DNA of 64,000 bases, taken from the NCBI GenBank assembly GCA_009746045.1, contig RPFO01000065.1, forward strand, positions 7,292,362 through 7,356,361, in the 5' to 3' direction. Source of the stretch: Mesostigma viride (lineage: Eukaryota > Streptophyta > Mesostigmatophyceae > Mesostigmatales > Mesostigmataceae). Positions 39,521 to 50,867 of this stretch are shown piece by piece. The notes beneath the pieces were generated by a model that was not told the origin of the DNA, did not search any database, and saw only the letters and a program-made list of their open reading frames with translations. Every line of letters begins with the position of its first letter. Position 1 is the first letter of the stretch. The translations under genes and the position numbers were made by a program.

Positions 39521-40608
39521 GGTGAGTGGGTGGGTGGGTGGGTGCATGGGTGGGTGGGTGGGTGGGTGGGTGGGTGGGTGGGTGGGTGGGTGGGTGGGTG
39601 GGTGGGTGGGTGGGTGGGTGGGTGGGTGGGTGGGTGGGTGGGTGGGTGGGTGGGTGGGTGGGTGGGTGGGTGGGTGGGTGGGTGGGTGGGTGGGTGGGTG
39701 GGTGGGTGGGTGGGTGGGTGGGTGGGTGGGTGGGTGGGTGGGTGGGTGGGTGGGTGGGTGGGTGGGTGGGTGGGTGGTGGGTGGGTGGGTGGGTGGGTGG
39801 GTGGGTGGGTGGGTGGGTGGGTGGGTGGGTGGGTGGGTGGGTGGGTGGGTGGGTGGGTGGGTGGGTGGGTGGGTGGGTGGGTGGGTGGGTGGGTGGGTGG
39901 GTGGGTGGGTGGGTGGGTGGGTGGGTGGGTGGGTGGGTGGGTGGGTGGTGGGTGGGTGGGTGGGTGGGTGGGTGGGGTGGGTGGGTGGGTGGGTGGGTGG
40001 GTGCATGGGTGGGTGGGTGGGTGGGTGGGTGGGTGGGTGGGTGGGTGGGTGGGTGGGTGGGTGGGTGGGTGGGTGGGTGGGTGGGTGGGTGGGTGGGTGG
40101 GTGGGTGGGTGGGTGGGTGGGTGGGTGGGTGGGTGGGTGGGTGGGTGGGTGGGTGGGTGGGTGGGTGGGTGGGTGGGTGGGTGGGTGGGTGGTGGGTGGG
40201 TGGGTGGGTGGTGTGTGGGTGGGTGGGTGGGTGGGTGGGTGGGTGGGTGGGTGGGTGGGTGGGTGGGTGGGTGGGTGGGTGGGTGGGTGGGTGGGTGGGT
40301 GGGTGGGTGGGTGGGTGGGTGGGTGGGTGGGTGGGTGCATGGATGGGTGGGTGGGTGGGTGGGTGGGTGGGTGGGTGGGTGGGTGGGTGGGTGGGTGGGT
40401 GGGTGGGTGGGTGGGTGGGTGGGTGGGTGGGTGGGTGGGTGGGTGGGTGGGTGGGTGGGTGGGTGGGTGGGTGGTGGGTGGGTGGGTGGGTGGGTGGGTG
40501 GGTGGGTGGGTGGGTGGGTGGGTGGGTGCATGGGTGGGTGAGTGAGCGAGTGAGTGAGTGAGTGAGTGAGTGAGTGAGTGAGTGAGTGAGTGAGTGAGTG
40601 AGTGAGTG
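39521..40608. repeat. (GGGT)n array with a (GTGA)n end
   Basis: About 1,020 bp of GGGT units interrupted by GGTGCATGGG-type variants near 39541, 40002, 40337 and 40527 and by one-base-short GGTGGTGGG steps near 39775, 39947, 40190 and 40472. From about 40540 it reverts to GTGA units up to 40608. Confidence 0.97.
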
Positions 40609-41075
40609 ATCCCTTAACCTAGACTTCCTCTAACGTGGTGTACGTATCTCCCTTGCTGTCGGACCATACCGTCTCGATCTTCAAAGCCCCGCCACTCTGA
40701 TGTACTTCTACGACCCGCCCGTCAAAACGGGCTCATGGCAGAACCCCACAAGGCGTGCACAGCCTCTCCCTTCTACTGCGTGCAGTCTGCATGACATTGC
40801 TCAGCAAAGTGTGCCGCGCATGCAGCTTTTGATGTCGCTGTGGCAGCTTGCTCCGTTTTGAAACCATGGCAAAGTGCACGTGTGGATGGTCATCTAAGGC
40901 CTGGAGGGTTGCAAGAGTTATAGCTTACGCGCTGCGGTCAGCGACGGAGTGTGGACAGCCTGCATGCCGTGATGCACCAACTGTCGAGTGTTGAACTATG
41001 ATTTCCTACACCGACGCGGTCAGGCCCGGCCCACCCGCCCCACCGCCTGGGAGCATGAGCTTGCTATATACTGCA
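40609..41075. other. No gene seen
   Basis: Mixed-composition sequence. The minus strand next to the array could be the rest of the split LINE (it reads VWSDSKGDTYTTLEE near 40640), but I cannot place it in a family. Confidence 0.35.
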
Positions 41076-41084
41076 CTAGGAACT

Positions 41085-41432
41085 CGCTACTGAGAAAACT
41101 GAGATTTCCAGAGATTTCCTGAGATTTCCTGAGAAAAAAACTGAGATTTCCTGAGATTTCCTGAGATGTTCCTGAGATTTCCTGAGATTTTCCTGAGATT
41201 TCCTGAGATTTCCTGAGAAAGTGACCTGAGATTTCCTGAGATTGGCCTGAGAAAATTGGCTTTTTCTCAGGAAATCTCAGGAAATCTCAGGGCTAAGTGG
41301 AAACTGAGATTTTACGTGGACACTGAGATTTTTTTTTCTCAGGCTGAAAATCTCAGGGCATTTTCTCAGGCGCTGAAAATCTCAGGGCATTTTCTCAGGC
41401 GCTTAAAATCTCAGGGCATTTTCTCAGGCATG
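41085..41432. repeat. Foldback block built from CTGAGATTTC / GAAATCTCAG words
   Basis: The first half (41090-41250) repeats CTGAGATTTC in direct orientation. The second half (41255-41430) repeats the complement CTCAGGAAATCTCAGG and related TTTTCTCAGG units. The two halves can fold on each other. It starts with CACTAGGAACTC, which is found inverted at the end of the similar block at 46590-46935. Confidence 0.8.
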
Positions 41433-41934
41433 CCATTGCCAGAATTAAATGTGTATTCTAACAAGCATAACACCATCATGCAATAAATCCAACAATTCAT
41501 TAATGAATTAAATACGTTATTAGCACATCTTGTGGTATTAGGCGTGGCATTCATGGCATCACGCTGTTTGATAGTAATGAACTTATGTTTCATTGTGGCA
41601 TTCTGTGACTCATCATTTCAATACCATCAAAATATAAAACATCGACTCAAAACTGCTCTCATCCTATTTCTGGATTGCTAGCTGATGGCTCATGGCCATA
41701 TAACAGCTGGCATGCCAGAGCCCAGCAACGGTGGTTTCACTCAATATTGATGTGTACGTCTTCTCGTCGAGCTTGTATGCTCCACGATCTGCATCAAGTC
41801 ATCCCCCAAAGAAAGAAAGCATACAGAAAGCAAGGAGTTAAATTTACAAACATGATAATAATGCCATATGCAACATGATATTCCAAGAATGATATAGAAG
41901 GCGGGCATGCTGCCATGCATTGCGTGACTGCGTG
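41433..41934. other. No gene seen
   Basis: AT-rich unique sequence. No domain, repeat or RNA gene recognised. Confidence 0.5.
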
Positions 41935-42210
41935 CAGGCGTGCAGCTAGGTGTGCGTGCGTGGGCGAGTGTGTGCAGTTGTGCATGAGTGCGTTTGTGCA
42001 GGCGTGCCTTGGCGGGTGGGTTGATGGCTGTGTGCAGGCGTGCGTGCGTGAGTGGGTGCGTGAGAGTGTGCAGCTATGTGTGCGTGTGCGTGCACTTGTG
42101 CATGTGTGCGTTTGTGCAGGCGTGCCTTGGTGGGTGGGTTGATGGCTGCGTGCATGCGTGCGTGCGAGGGTAGGTGCGTGGGAGTGTGCAGCTAGGTGTG
42201 CGTGCGTGCA
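41935..42210. repeat. About 130-bp tandem duplication, GTGCG-rich
   Basis: Two copies of a segment containing GTGCAGGCGTGCCTTGG, TGGGTTGATGGCTG and GAGTGTGCAGCTA. The remainder is made of GTGCGTGC words. Confidence 0.75.
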
Positions 42211-44250
42211 GTCGGTGGGCGTGGTGAAGTCTCCGGGGTGTCGCTGTGGACATGGGTGGGGCACTGGACTCGTGGGTGATACCGTTGTGGGAGGTGAATT
42301 GGGTGGGTACTCGTGGTCCTGGGTATTGTAGAGTGTGTGTGTGTGTGTGTTGGACTATTGGGGGGACCCCCCCCTTTGGCGGGGGTCATGGGGGACATTG
42401 TTATGGGTTGATTATGTAGTAGTTGTGAGTCGCAGTTGTAGGTAGCTCGTGCGTAGGTCACAGGTTCGTGTGAGGGTTGGGGATGCTTGGGTTGCGTGGG
42501 TGGCTTGGGTATGGTACGTAGGCGGGCTTGCCGGTGGTCGGTGCAGCAGTGTCAGTTATGGTTGAGTGGACAGCTGATTGGTTGCCCCGGAGGCCGGGGT
42601 GGATGGTTATGCTTCACGTGGATGGTGGGGTGGAGTCATCGTATGTTGGGGCAGCGGGGGCGGGGTGGGCGGGGTGCAGTGGTGTAGGGGAACCTCGTTG
42701 TGGGGCGGTAGGTTTGTTTAGTAGGTGGTTTGTTATGTTGGTGTGGAAGGTGGTGTATGTAATACGGAAGGGTGGTAGTCAGATAGGTTGGTTTGGGGGG
42801 ACTCAAGGTGGATGGTCGGGTGGGTCATCGGATGGTTTGGGGGAGGAGGGCGGTGTTACGGTGTTGTGGGGGACCTCAGCGTGGGGGCGAGAGTAGTCCG
42901 TAGTCAGGTGGGGATGGATAACGGCATGTGGATGTCTGTGACGTATATTTGTGGGTGGGGCGGGTATGGAACAGGCAGGGGAGTGGGGCGAGTGGGAGTT
43001 AGCGGGGTGGAGGGTGCTGGCATTGTGGCGGGATGGTTGGAGGCACACGGACACACGTAATGGCAAGAGTAACTGCATGCATAGCAACATTGGACCAGCT
43101 GTTCCTAGAACATCTGCAACCCTCAGCATGCAACAACCAACAGCAACTGACAACTGCCGACAGTGACAACGTTAGCAAGATGTGACGCCAAGTCCACTGG
43201 AGACCCCGATGTAATTTCAGGTGGTTCCCAGTCCTGCCGTGTACTTCACTTAATTCGGGGCCGCACACTTCGTTTGGTGCAGCAAGGGCTCGTGGCCGGT
43301 ATGGTGGTAGCCGGTAGGCTTGATTGCCATGGATATCCGGCGTGGCGGAGGGGCCGCAGGGAGCGAGGCACCATGGAGGAGGCGATGGAGCGATTGAAGA
43401 AATGTAGGCAGTAGCCCGGTGCCCAGCAGCAGCGGAAGTGGAAATATTGCTTGACGCGGTGCGTGCGGGGGATGGGTAGGCACTGCCTGCCATCACCCGG
43501 ACATTTCCTGTTACGGCACAGCCCGCAGTCGGCCATATTGGAGCAGACGGGCCTTGCTGCGAATCGAGGGCGTGATATTGCACGGGAAAAATCATGCCGA
43601 GAGTCTCAGGGCGTCTCGCATGGCGACAGCTGCAGCGTGAGGGCCGACAAGCTCGAGATGCAGGTCTCGTCGGTACATGTGGGCCACTGGTGAGGTCGCC
43701 AATGTGATGGAGCCCTCTCCATCGTGCCAGTCGGACATCACTCAACAGCCAACAACGATCTTTTGTGCGACCAGCAGCCTCCGAATTCCCTAAGTCCGGA
43801 CTCCGGACGCAGCGCCCCTCTCCAACGGACTGCACGCGGAAATTTGAAATTCAGCCCGAAGGGCACGCGCCGCGCCAGAGCTGGCACAGGAAGTGGACGT
43901 TGCACGTGAATTGGAGAACGCCACCGTGACAAAGACCAAGGCGATAACGGCAGGTACGCAGCCTTGGCAGCGCCATAATTTTACTTGGACACCATGCGCG
44001 GTGCTGTAGGCAGCCATATATATATCATTCACAGTGACTCGATGTAAAGTCGGGTGGTGTAATAGCGACATCACCGGGCCCGCTACGTTTTTTGTAGCGG
44101 GCCCGGCACCAACCAAGTGACGTGACTCTGCCAGATGATGATTTGATAACGCAGATGATTTGATAACGCAGTTCAGCATTATCAAACGTGAACGTCAAGC
44201 ACTCAATCGGCGAGTTTTTCGTGAGCCAGGAAGCGCTCTTCTCTAGGTAT
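42211..44250. other. GT-rich and mixed sequence without a recognised gene
   Basis: 42240-43060 is strongly G/T-rich (a short (GT)n at 42334-42351 and many GGTGGTGGG words). A 278-codon minus-strand frame (43835-42999) has no domain I recognise, and overlapping frames are similar in quality. One strong hairpin is listed separately. Confidence 0.45.
44074..44106. other. Perfect 13-bp GC-rich hairpin
   Basis: CCGGGCCCGCTAC, a 7-nt T-rich loop (GTTTTTT), then the exact complement GTAGCGGGCCCGG. It could be an RNA structure or a small foldback. It follows a region with no recognised gene, so a role cannot be assigned. Confidence 0.7.
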
Positions 44251-44318
44251 TCCTGTGGTTTCGCAGTTCCCTACATCTTGTGAGGTACATAGGGACAGTT
44301 TAGGTGAGAATACCAGGC

Positions 44319-45030
<712 letters not shown>

Positions 45031-45042
45031 GTTAATATTGTG

Positions 45043-45212
45043 CGGAAACCTTTTTGCCACTTGGGCTACTCAGGTTCCGCACAATATTACCGGCGATAAC
45101 CACTCGCCGGACACTCAAGTTCACGACGTTGTGAACTTGAGTGTCCGGCGAGTGGTTATCGCCGGTAATATTGTGCGGAACCTGAGAAGCCCAAGTGGCA
45201 AAAAGGTTTCCG
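45043..45212. mobile_element. 170-bp hairpin element, 82-bp arms
   Basis: The left arm 45043-45124 and right arm 45131-45212 are complementary with one mismatch seen (CTACTCAG against CTGAGAAG) around a 6-nt loop, GACGTT. The arms contain CCGCACAATATTACCGGCGA. This is the form of a foldback MITE. A duplicated TTAATATTGTG / AATATTGTGCGG motif lies at and near the left edge. No target duplication is certain. Confidence 0.8.
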
Positions 45213-45239
45213 TCTTTTGAACTTGTTGATTTTAATGAA

Positions 45240-45590
45240 ATAAGTTTACCTGTGCGTGGTGTTGATTTGTCAGTTTGCTACGCCTTTGGTTGTCATGTTG
45301 ACGTTTGTCATGTTAACATTTGTGGACATTTTGTCATGTTAACAATTTTTTGGCCTTCGTTTGTTAACGTCTTGACATTTCTTGACACATCACCTTGGTT
45401 TGTCAGTGTATTGACATTTTTTTCCGTGTTGATATGTTGATATTTCAAAGATTGTCAAGGTTTTGTCAACCTTTCAACATTCTGTCAAGGTTTGTCAAGC
45501 CTTTGATGTTGTCATGTCAAGCTTTTGTCAAGTTCTGTCAAGGTTTGTCAAGGTCATGGCAGTTGATATGTCAAGAATCTAGTAGTATTA
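45240..45590. repeat. Block built from TTGTCA / TGTCAAG words
   Basis: Some 20 scattered copies of TTGTCA, TTGACA, TGTCAAGG and TGTTAACA, in both orientations and without fixed period. A further set lies at 45975-46010 (GACAATTCTAGACAAACAAT, then TTGTCAAAGTTTGTCAACA), ending in GTTCCTAGTGTGG. The style resembles the CTGAGA-word blocks nearby, but with a different word. Confidence 0.6.
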
Positions 45591-46044
45591 CTAATTTGGC
45601 AATGTAAGGTAATCCGACACTATTCAGGGCATCACCGAGTACGCGGCCAATCCAGAAGGGGCGGACTGACTGACCACCAATCCGCGCGAAGCTCCCAGCG
45701 CACGGAAGAACTGCCAACCAATCCGCGCAAAGCTCCCAGCGAGCGAAGCGAGCGGCCGCTTTAGCGGCCTCCTCTCTGGAGGGCAGCGAAGGAGACCGTC
45801 AGTCCGTCACGATTCCTCTCCGGAGTGCAGCGAAGGAGTACGCTTCTACGAACTACAGTATGCGTCTACAGTGGGCAGCGGGCAGTCCCTCCATGGTCTC
45901 TCTACCGCCAAAAATTGATTAAAATTTTTTTTTTTTTTTGGCTGTGCGAAGCCAGCGGGTCACACTAGAACTATTTGACAATTCTAGACAAACAATTGTC
46001 AAAGTTTGTCAACACTCCGTTCCTAGTGTGGCAGCGAGGATGGC
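45591..46044. other. No gene; short duplicated GC-rich segments
   Basis: AATCCGCGC-AAGCTCCCAGCG occurs twice (45680-45745) and GGA-TGCAGCGAAGGAG twice (45778-45840). A poly-T run lies near 45925. Confidence 0.5.
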
Positions 46045-46419
46045 ATGCCTGCACCAAGGAAGAGGAGGGGTAAGCAGCCTGCAGCAGAAACTGATTCCTC
46101 CATCTGCAGCGGCAGTGATAATGGTAGCCAAGAGGATGTGGCTCCACCTAGCAGCGACAGTGATGACCCATGCAGCTACAATGCGTCTGAACCTGCACGG
46201 GGAAGCGTGGACGGAGGGGGAGAGGAAGGAGGCAGCCTGCAGCAGAAAATGCTGCTGATTCTGCCCGTGGTGGCGATGGCCGCGAGTATGCGGCTGAACC
46301 TACGCGGGGGAATCGTGGGCAGAGGGGGAGAGGGGGTAGGCAGCACAAGAATGTGGCTGAACCTAGCCGGGGCGACCTTGCACCAACGAGGAGAAGTGCA
46401 AGGGCGTATGGAAAAGTGA
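46045..46419 (+). CDS. Small basic/acidic ORF, uncertain
   Basis: 124 codons from ATGCCTGCACCAAGG. It starts MPAPRKRRGKQPAAETDSSI, a nuclear-localisation-like basic patch followed by an acidic Ser-rich stretch (SGSDNGSQEDVAPPSSDSDD), a common N-terminus for transposases. After that it turns into a low-complexity repeat of GGGGA and TGCGGCTGAACCT words. It might be an isolated first exon of a lost element gene. No family is recognised. Confidence 0.25.
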   Translation: MPAPRKRRGKQPAAETDSSICSGSDNGSQEDVAPPSSDSDDPCSYNASEPARGSVDGGGEEGGSLQQKMLLILPVVAMAASMRLNLRGGIVGRGGEGVGSTRMWLNLAGATLHQRGEVQGRMEK

Positions 46420-46589
46420 GCTACGCTGAAGCAGATTGTAGCAATTCGTCTAGTGACTGAAATTGATGTTCTTAGCAAACTTGAAGAGCTGTACTCCAAC
46501 TGCACGAGAAATTATTATAATTTGTAATCAAAGCGATTTCTGGTTGCGTGGTATGAATGCGATTTCTCTGTGTGCATGAGGTTTCTCAG

Positions 46590-46935
46590 TTTTTCTCAGG
46601 CCTTAAGTTTCCCAGATTTTCTCAGTCTCAGATTTTCTCAGGCAGCAACCTGAGAAAAAACCGGGCGCCTGAGAAATTTCGTTCCTGAGAAAAAAAAATC
46701 TCAGGCCAGGCGACTTTCTCAGGCTGATCTCAGTTTTTTCTCAGTTTTCTCAGTTTTCTCAGGTGATTTTCTCAGTTTTCCTGAGAAAACTGAGATTTTT
46801 CTCAGTTGATCTCAGGAAATCTCAGGAAATCTCAGGACATCTCAGGAAATCTCAGGAAATCTCAGGCAGCCTTCCTGAGAAAACTGAGAAAACTGAGAAA
46901 AACTGAGAAAAATCTCAGATCTGAGTTCCTAGTGT
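46590..46935. repeat. Foldback block built from CTGAGAAAA words, second copy
   Basis: TTTTCTCAG, CTGAGAAAA and CTCAGGAAAT repeated in both orientations. The end reads GATCTGAGTTCCTAGTG, the complement of the start of the 41085 block (CACTAGGAACTC). Local hairpins of CTGAGAAAACTGAG with CTCAGTTTTCTCAG are evident. Confidence 0.8.
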
Positions 46936-47329
46936 GCCCTTTCCAGGAGTGCGAGTAAAACACGGAAGCAGTCAGAGTCCCGCATCATGAACGAACAGCA
47001 GCCACATCTGTGACTTTCACCAAGAGCTCCTCTGCGGGCCAGGGCATGCCATCACCGCACGTCACCGCAGGTCTTTTGATGATAAGAAAGTCTCTGCGGG
47101 AGATAACGCCGGGATTAACAGTCACAATATCCGATCCGCAGACGCAATGGTTCGTGCACCACCGCTCTGAATCTGCAGGAGGATTGGAGGCAACTGTAGG
47201 CACCACAAGCACGCCAAGCGCGGCAGGCAGGTGCTCAGCCAGACAGCCACACGTCGCACCTATACTGAATGGCAGTTTGCACCTGGTGCCGGCGGTCGCT
47301 GCATGCATAACACATCAATCCGAAAACCC
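46936..47329. other. No convincing gene
   Basis: A 107-codon minus-strand frame (47308-46985) has normal composition but no recognised domain and no clear splice partners. Confidence 0.4.
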
Positions 47330-48450
47330 ATTTTCTTCCCCTGGAAAATATTTGGAGATGGAATAATGGTCAGTTTGGCCTCAAATTTGGCACCAAGGTT
47401 CCTTATCAGATATCTTATGATGCCATGTGGTCAAAAAAATTTTTGGGAACTCGTTGGCAGCATGGTAACATGGTGACATTTGCTAGCAAAAAATACCGTA
47501 ATTTCAGCACTTTCTGGCATGTATGCATATATAAAGACATCAAATGAACTCAGTTGGGCCTGGGACTTTGCACATGATCTAAACACATCCCATGCAGCAT
47601 GCCCACAAAGTTTCAGGCTGGTTGGATGACAAATAGGTGCATGACAAATGCTAGCATAAATGCCCCCAAAATGCAGTTTTCCATGGTTTTTCAAGGGTCT
47701 TATTACACATATGCATACATAATGACACCAAATGAACTCAGTTGGGCCTGGGACTTTGCACATGATCTAAACACATCCCATGCAGCATGCCCACAAAGTT
47801 TCAGGCTGGTTGGATGACAAAATGGTGACTGATGCTAGCATAAATACCCCCAAAATGCAGTTTTTCATGGTTTTCCAAGGGTCTTATCACACATATGCAT
47901 ACATAATGACACCAAATGAACTCAGTTGGAGCTGGAACTTTGCACATGTTCTAAACAGATCCCATGCAGCATGCCCACAAAGTTTCAGGCTGGTTGGATG
48001 ACAAAATGGTGACTGATGCTAGCATAAATACCCCCAAAATGCAGTTTTTCATGGTTTTCCACGGGTTTTATCACGCATGTGCATACATAATGACACCAAA
48101 TGAGCTCTGTTGGAGCTGGAACTTTGCACATGTTCTAAACACATCCCATGCAGCATGCCCACAAAGTTTCAGGCTGGTTGGATGACAAAATGGTGACTGA
48201 TGCTGGCGAACCCCCCCCCAAAAAAATGCAGTTTTCCTTGGTTTTCCAAGGGTTCCAACACATGGGTGCCTATATATCAATGAACTCAGTTAAGCCTAGA
48301 ACTTTGCACAGCTCATAAAAACATCTATGTTAACTGCCCACAAGAAATTCAGACTGTTTGCATGACAAATAGGTGACAGATGCTAGCAAACATAGCACAA
48401 AAATGCAGTTCCTACTAGTAATTGTTTTTCAAGGGTTTCATCCCATAGTT
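47330..48450. repeat. 184-bp satellite, about 4 clear and 2 decayed units
   Basis: The marker GGCTGGTTGGATGACAAA recurs near 47617, 47801, 47985 and 48169, a constant 184-bp step. Each unit also has GACACCAAATGA-CTC, ACTTTGCACATG and CCCATGCAGCATGCCCACAA. Decayed units lie at both ends (47400-47530 and 48270-48450). Since 184 is not a multiple of three, the array is non-coding. Confidence 0.9.
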
Positions 48451-48652
48451 CCATGTCAACCATTCCAGTTTGGGATATATAGTCAGGTTCCCAACAACAC
48501 ATCTAGATGATATATTATGTGATATATTATGTGATATTGCAGGAAGGCAGACTTACGGGCACACACCCATGATACAACGTCAACATGTACATCAACAACA
48601 CACACGTAACTTAGCTAATCTTCATAATAAAAAGCACACCTTTCCCACCCAC

Positions 48653-49078
48653 CCACCCACCCACCCACCCACCCACCCACCCACCCACCCACCCACCCAC
48701 CCACCCACCCACCCACCCACCCACCCACCCACCCACCCACCCACCCACCCACGCATCCACCCACCCACCCACCCACCCACCCACCCACCCACCCACCCAC
48801 CCACCCACCCACCCACCCACCCACCCACCCACCCACCCACCCACCCACCCACCCACCCACCCACCCACCCACCCACCCACCCACCCACCCACCCACCCAC
48901 CCACCCACCCACCCACCCACCCACCCACCCACCCACCCACCCACCCACCCACCCACCCACCCACCCACCCACCCACCCACCCACCCACCCACCCACCCAC
49001 CCACCCACCCACCCACCACCCACCCACCCATGCACCCACCCACACCCACCCACCCACCCGCCCACCCACCCATCCATA
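48653..49078. repeat. (CCAC)n array, about 0.42 kb
   Basis: CCAC/CACC units with one ACGCATCC interruption near 48752 and a degenerate end (49015-49078) that includes CCATGCACC. The unit is the complement of the GGGT array at 39521-40541, so the two arrays are in opposite orientation 8 kb apart. Confidence 0.97.
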
Positions 49079-49083
49079 TAACC

Positions 49084-49800
<717 letters not shown>

Positions 49801-49805
49801 GTCAT

Positions 49806-49970
49806 GCCTTCCCTCCCTCCCTCCCTCCCTCCCTCCCTCCCTCCCTCCCTCCCTCCCTCCCTCCCTCCCTCCCTCCCTCCCTCCCTCCCTCCCTCCCTCC
49901 CTCCCTCCCTCCCTCCCTCCCTCCCTCCCTCCCTCCCTCCCTCCCTCCCTCCCTCCCTCCCTCCCTCCCC
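49806..49970. repeat. (CCCT)n array, about 41 units
   Basis: A pure TCCC tetranucleotide array. It follows the GCAC array after only a few bases. Confidence 0.98.
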
Positions 49971-50867
49971 CCGTCATTCATGCATCCGTTCATTCATGCA
50001 TGCATCCACTCGGTTCATTAACATGCCTCCGTTGGTCAGGGGTTCAAAATGATGCAACAGACACCAGAAAAGGGAGAAGGAGCCGCCTCCCCAACGTGCC
50101 GCCCGGCGACGGCAGCGATGGGCCCAGGGGGGTAACGGTGCGCTTTGTCTTGTTCGCCGGGGTGCGCCGGCGGGGTGCGGGCACTGTCGCGTTTTATTTT
50201 GCCCGCCCGCCCCAGTCCTTGTCGCAATGCCTCCTTAGGCCATGGCGGCAGGGTAAGAGTTCTTTTCTCCCGTCGCCGGACGCTTAAACCACTAGAATAC
50301 GCCGGTTAATGACGATAAAAAAGCGGTTTACGACGATAGAAACCAGTAGTAGCTGTTGGTTCTCCCGCACCCCGGGCACACCTAAGACATCGCCAGCTAG
50401 CCCCGCCCGCAGGTCATGCAGCGGACAATGTTTACCCCGGCCCCAAGGGAAGTCATAAATCTGCAAGAAATGGCGTAAAAGCGAATAAATCCACGACATG
50501 CATGGTTGCCCCTGTCAGCGCTCCTAAAATTCTGACTTTTTCGGAAAAATTGCGTGCAACATGGAAACGCAAAATTAAGGGAATCGTTGTGCTGTATTTC
50601 TTCGAAATGCATGATATAAGGAATCGTTCGAAAGTGTGCCCTCCCACCAGGTGCGTCTTAATCTGTGCTAGACATTACCTTGCACACGCACGGGTGGCTG
50701 AGCTCGGCGGGCGAAACTGGCCACTGCTGCGTGTTTGCCCTCGCACACACACAGAAAGTAACTGTTTCCCGACGTTTTTTTTGCAGAATAAATTTCCTTA
50801 CGTTAATGCCGATCGAACAAGCGAAATCCGGTAGAAAATGGCTTCGTAATCCGTGCACAGTAAATTT
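49971..50867. other. No gene seen
   Basis: Starts with CATTCATGCATCC words, then unique sequence. It may contain the 3' side of the minus-strand ORF that follows. Confidence 0.4.

Noticed and set aside
36455..40531. A 1,358-codon minus-strand ORF of Thr-His-Ser-Leu and Thr-His-Pro-Pro repeats
   Set aside because: It is the translation of perfect tetranucleotide arrays, open in every phase. Only the last 70 or so codons are real RT homology.
42999..43835. A 278-codon minus-strand ORF
   Set aside because: No recognisable domain or splice structure. Composition is that of GC-rich chance frames, and overlapping frames are just as open.
46985..47308. A 107-codon minus-strand ORF
   Set aside because: Composition is reasonable, but there is no domain, no clear acceptor or donor and no neighbour exon.
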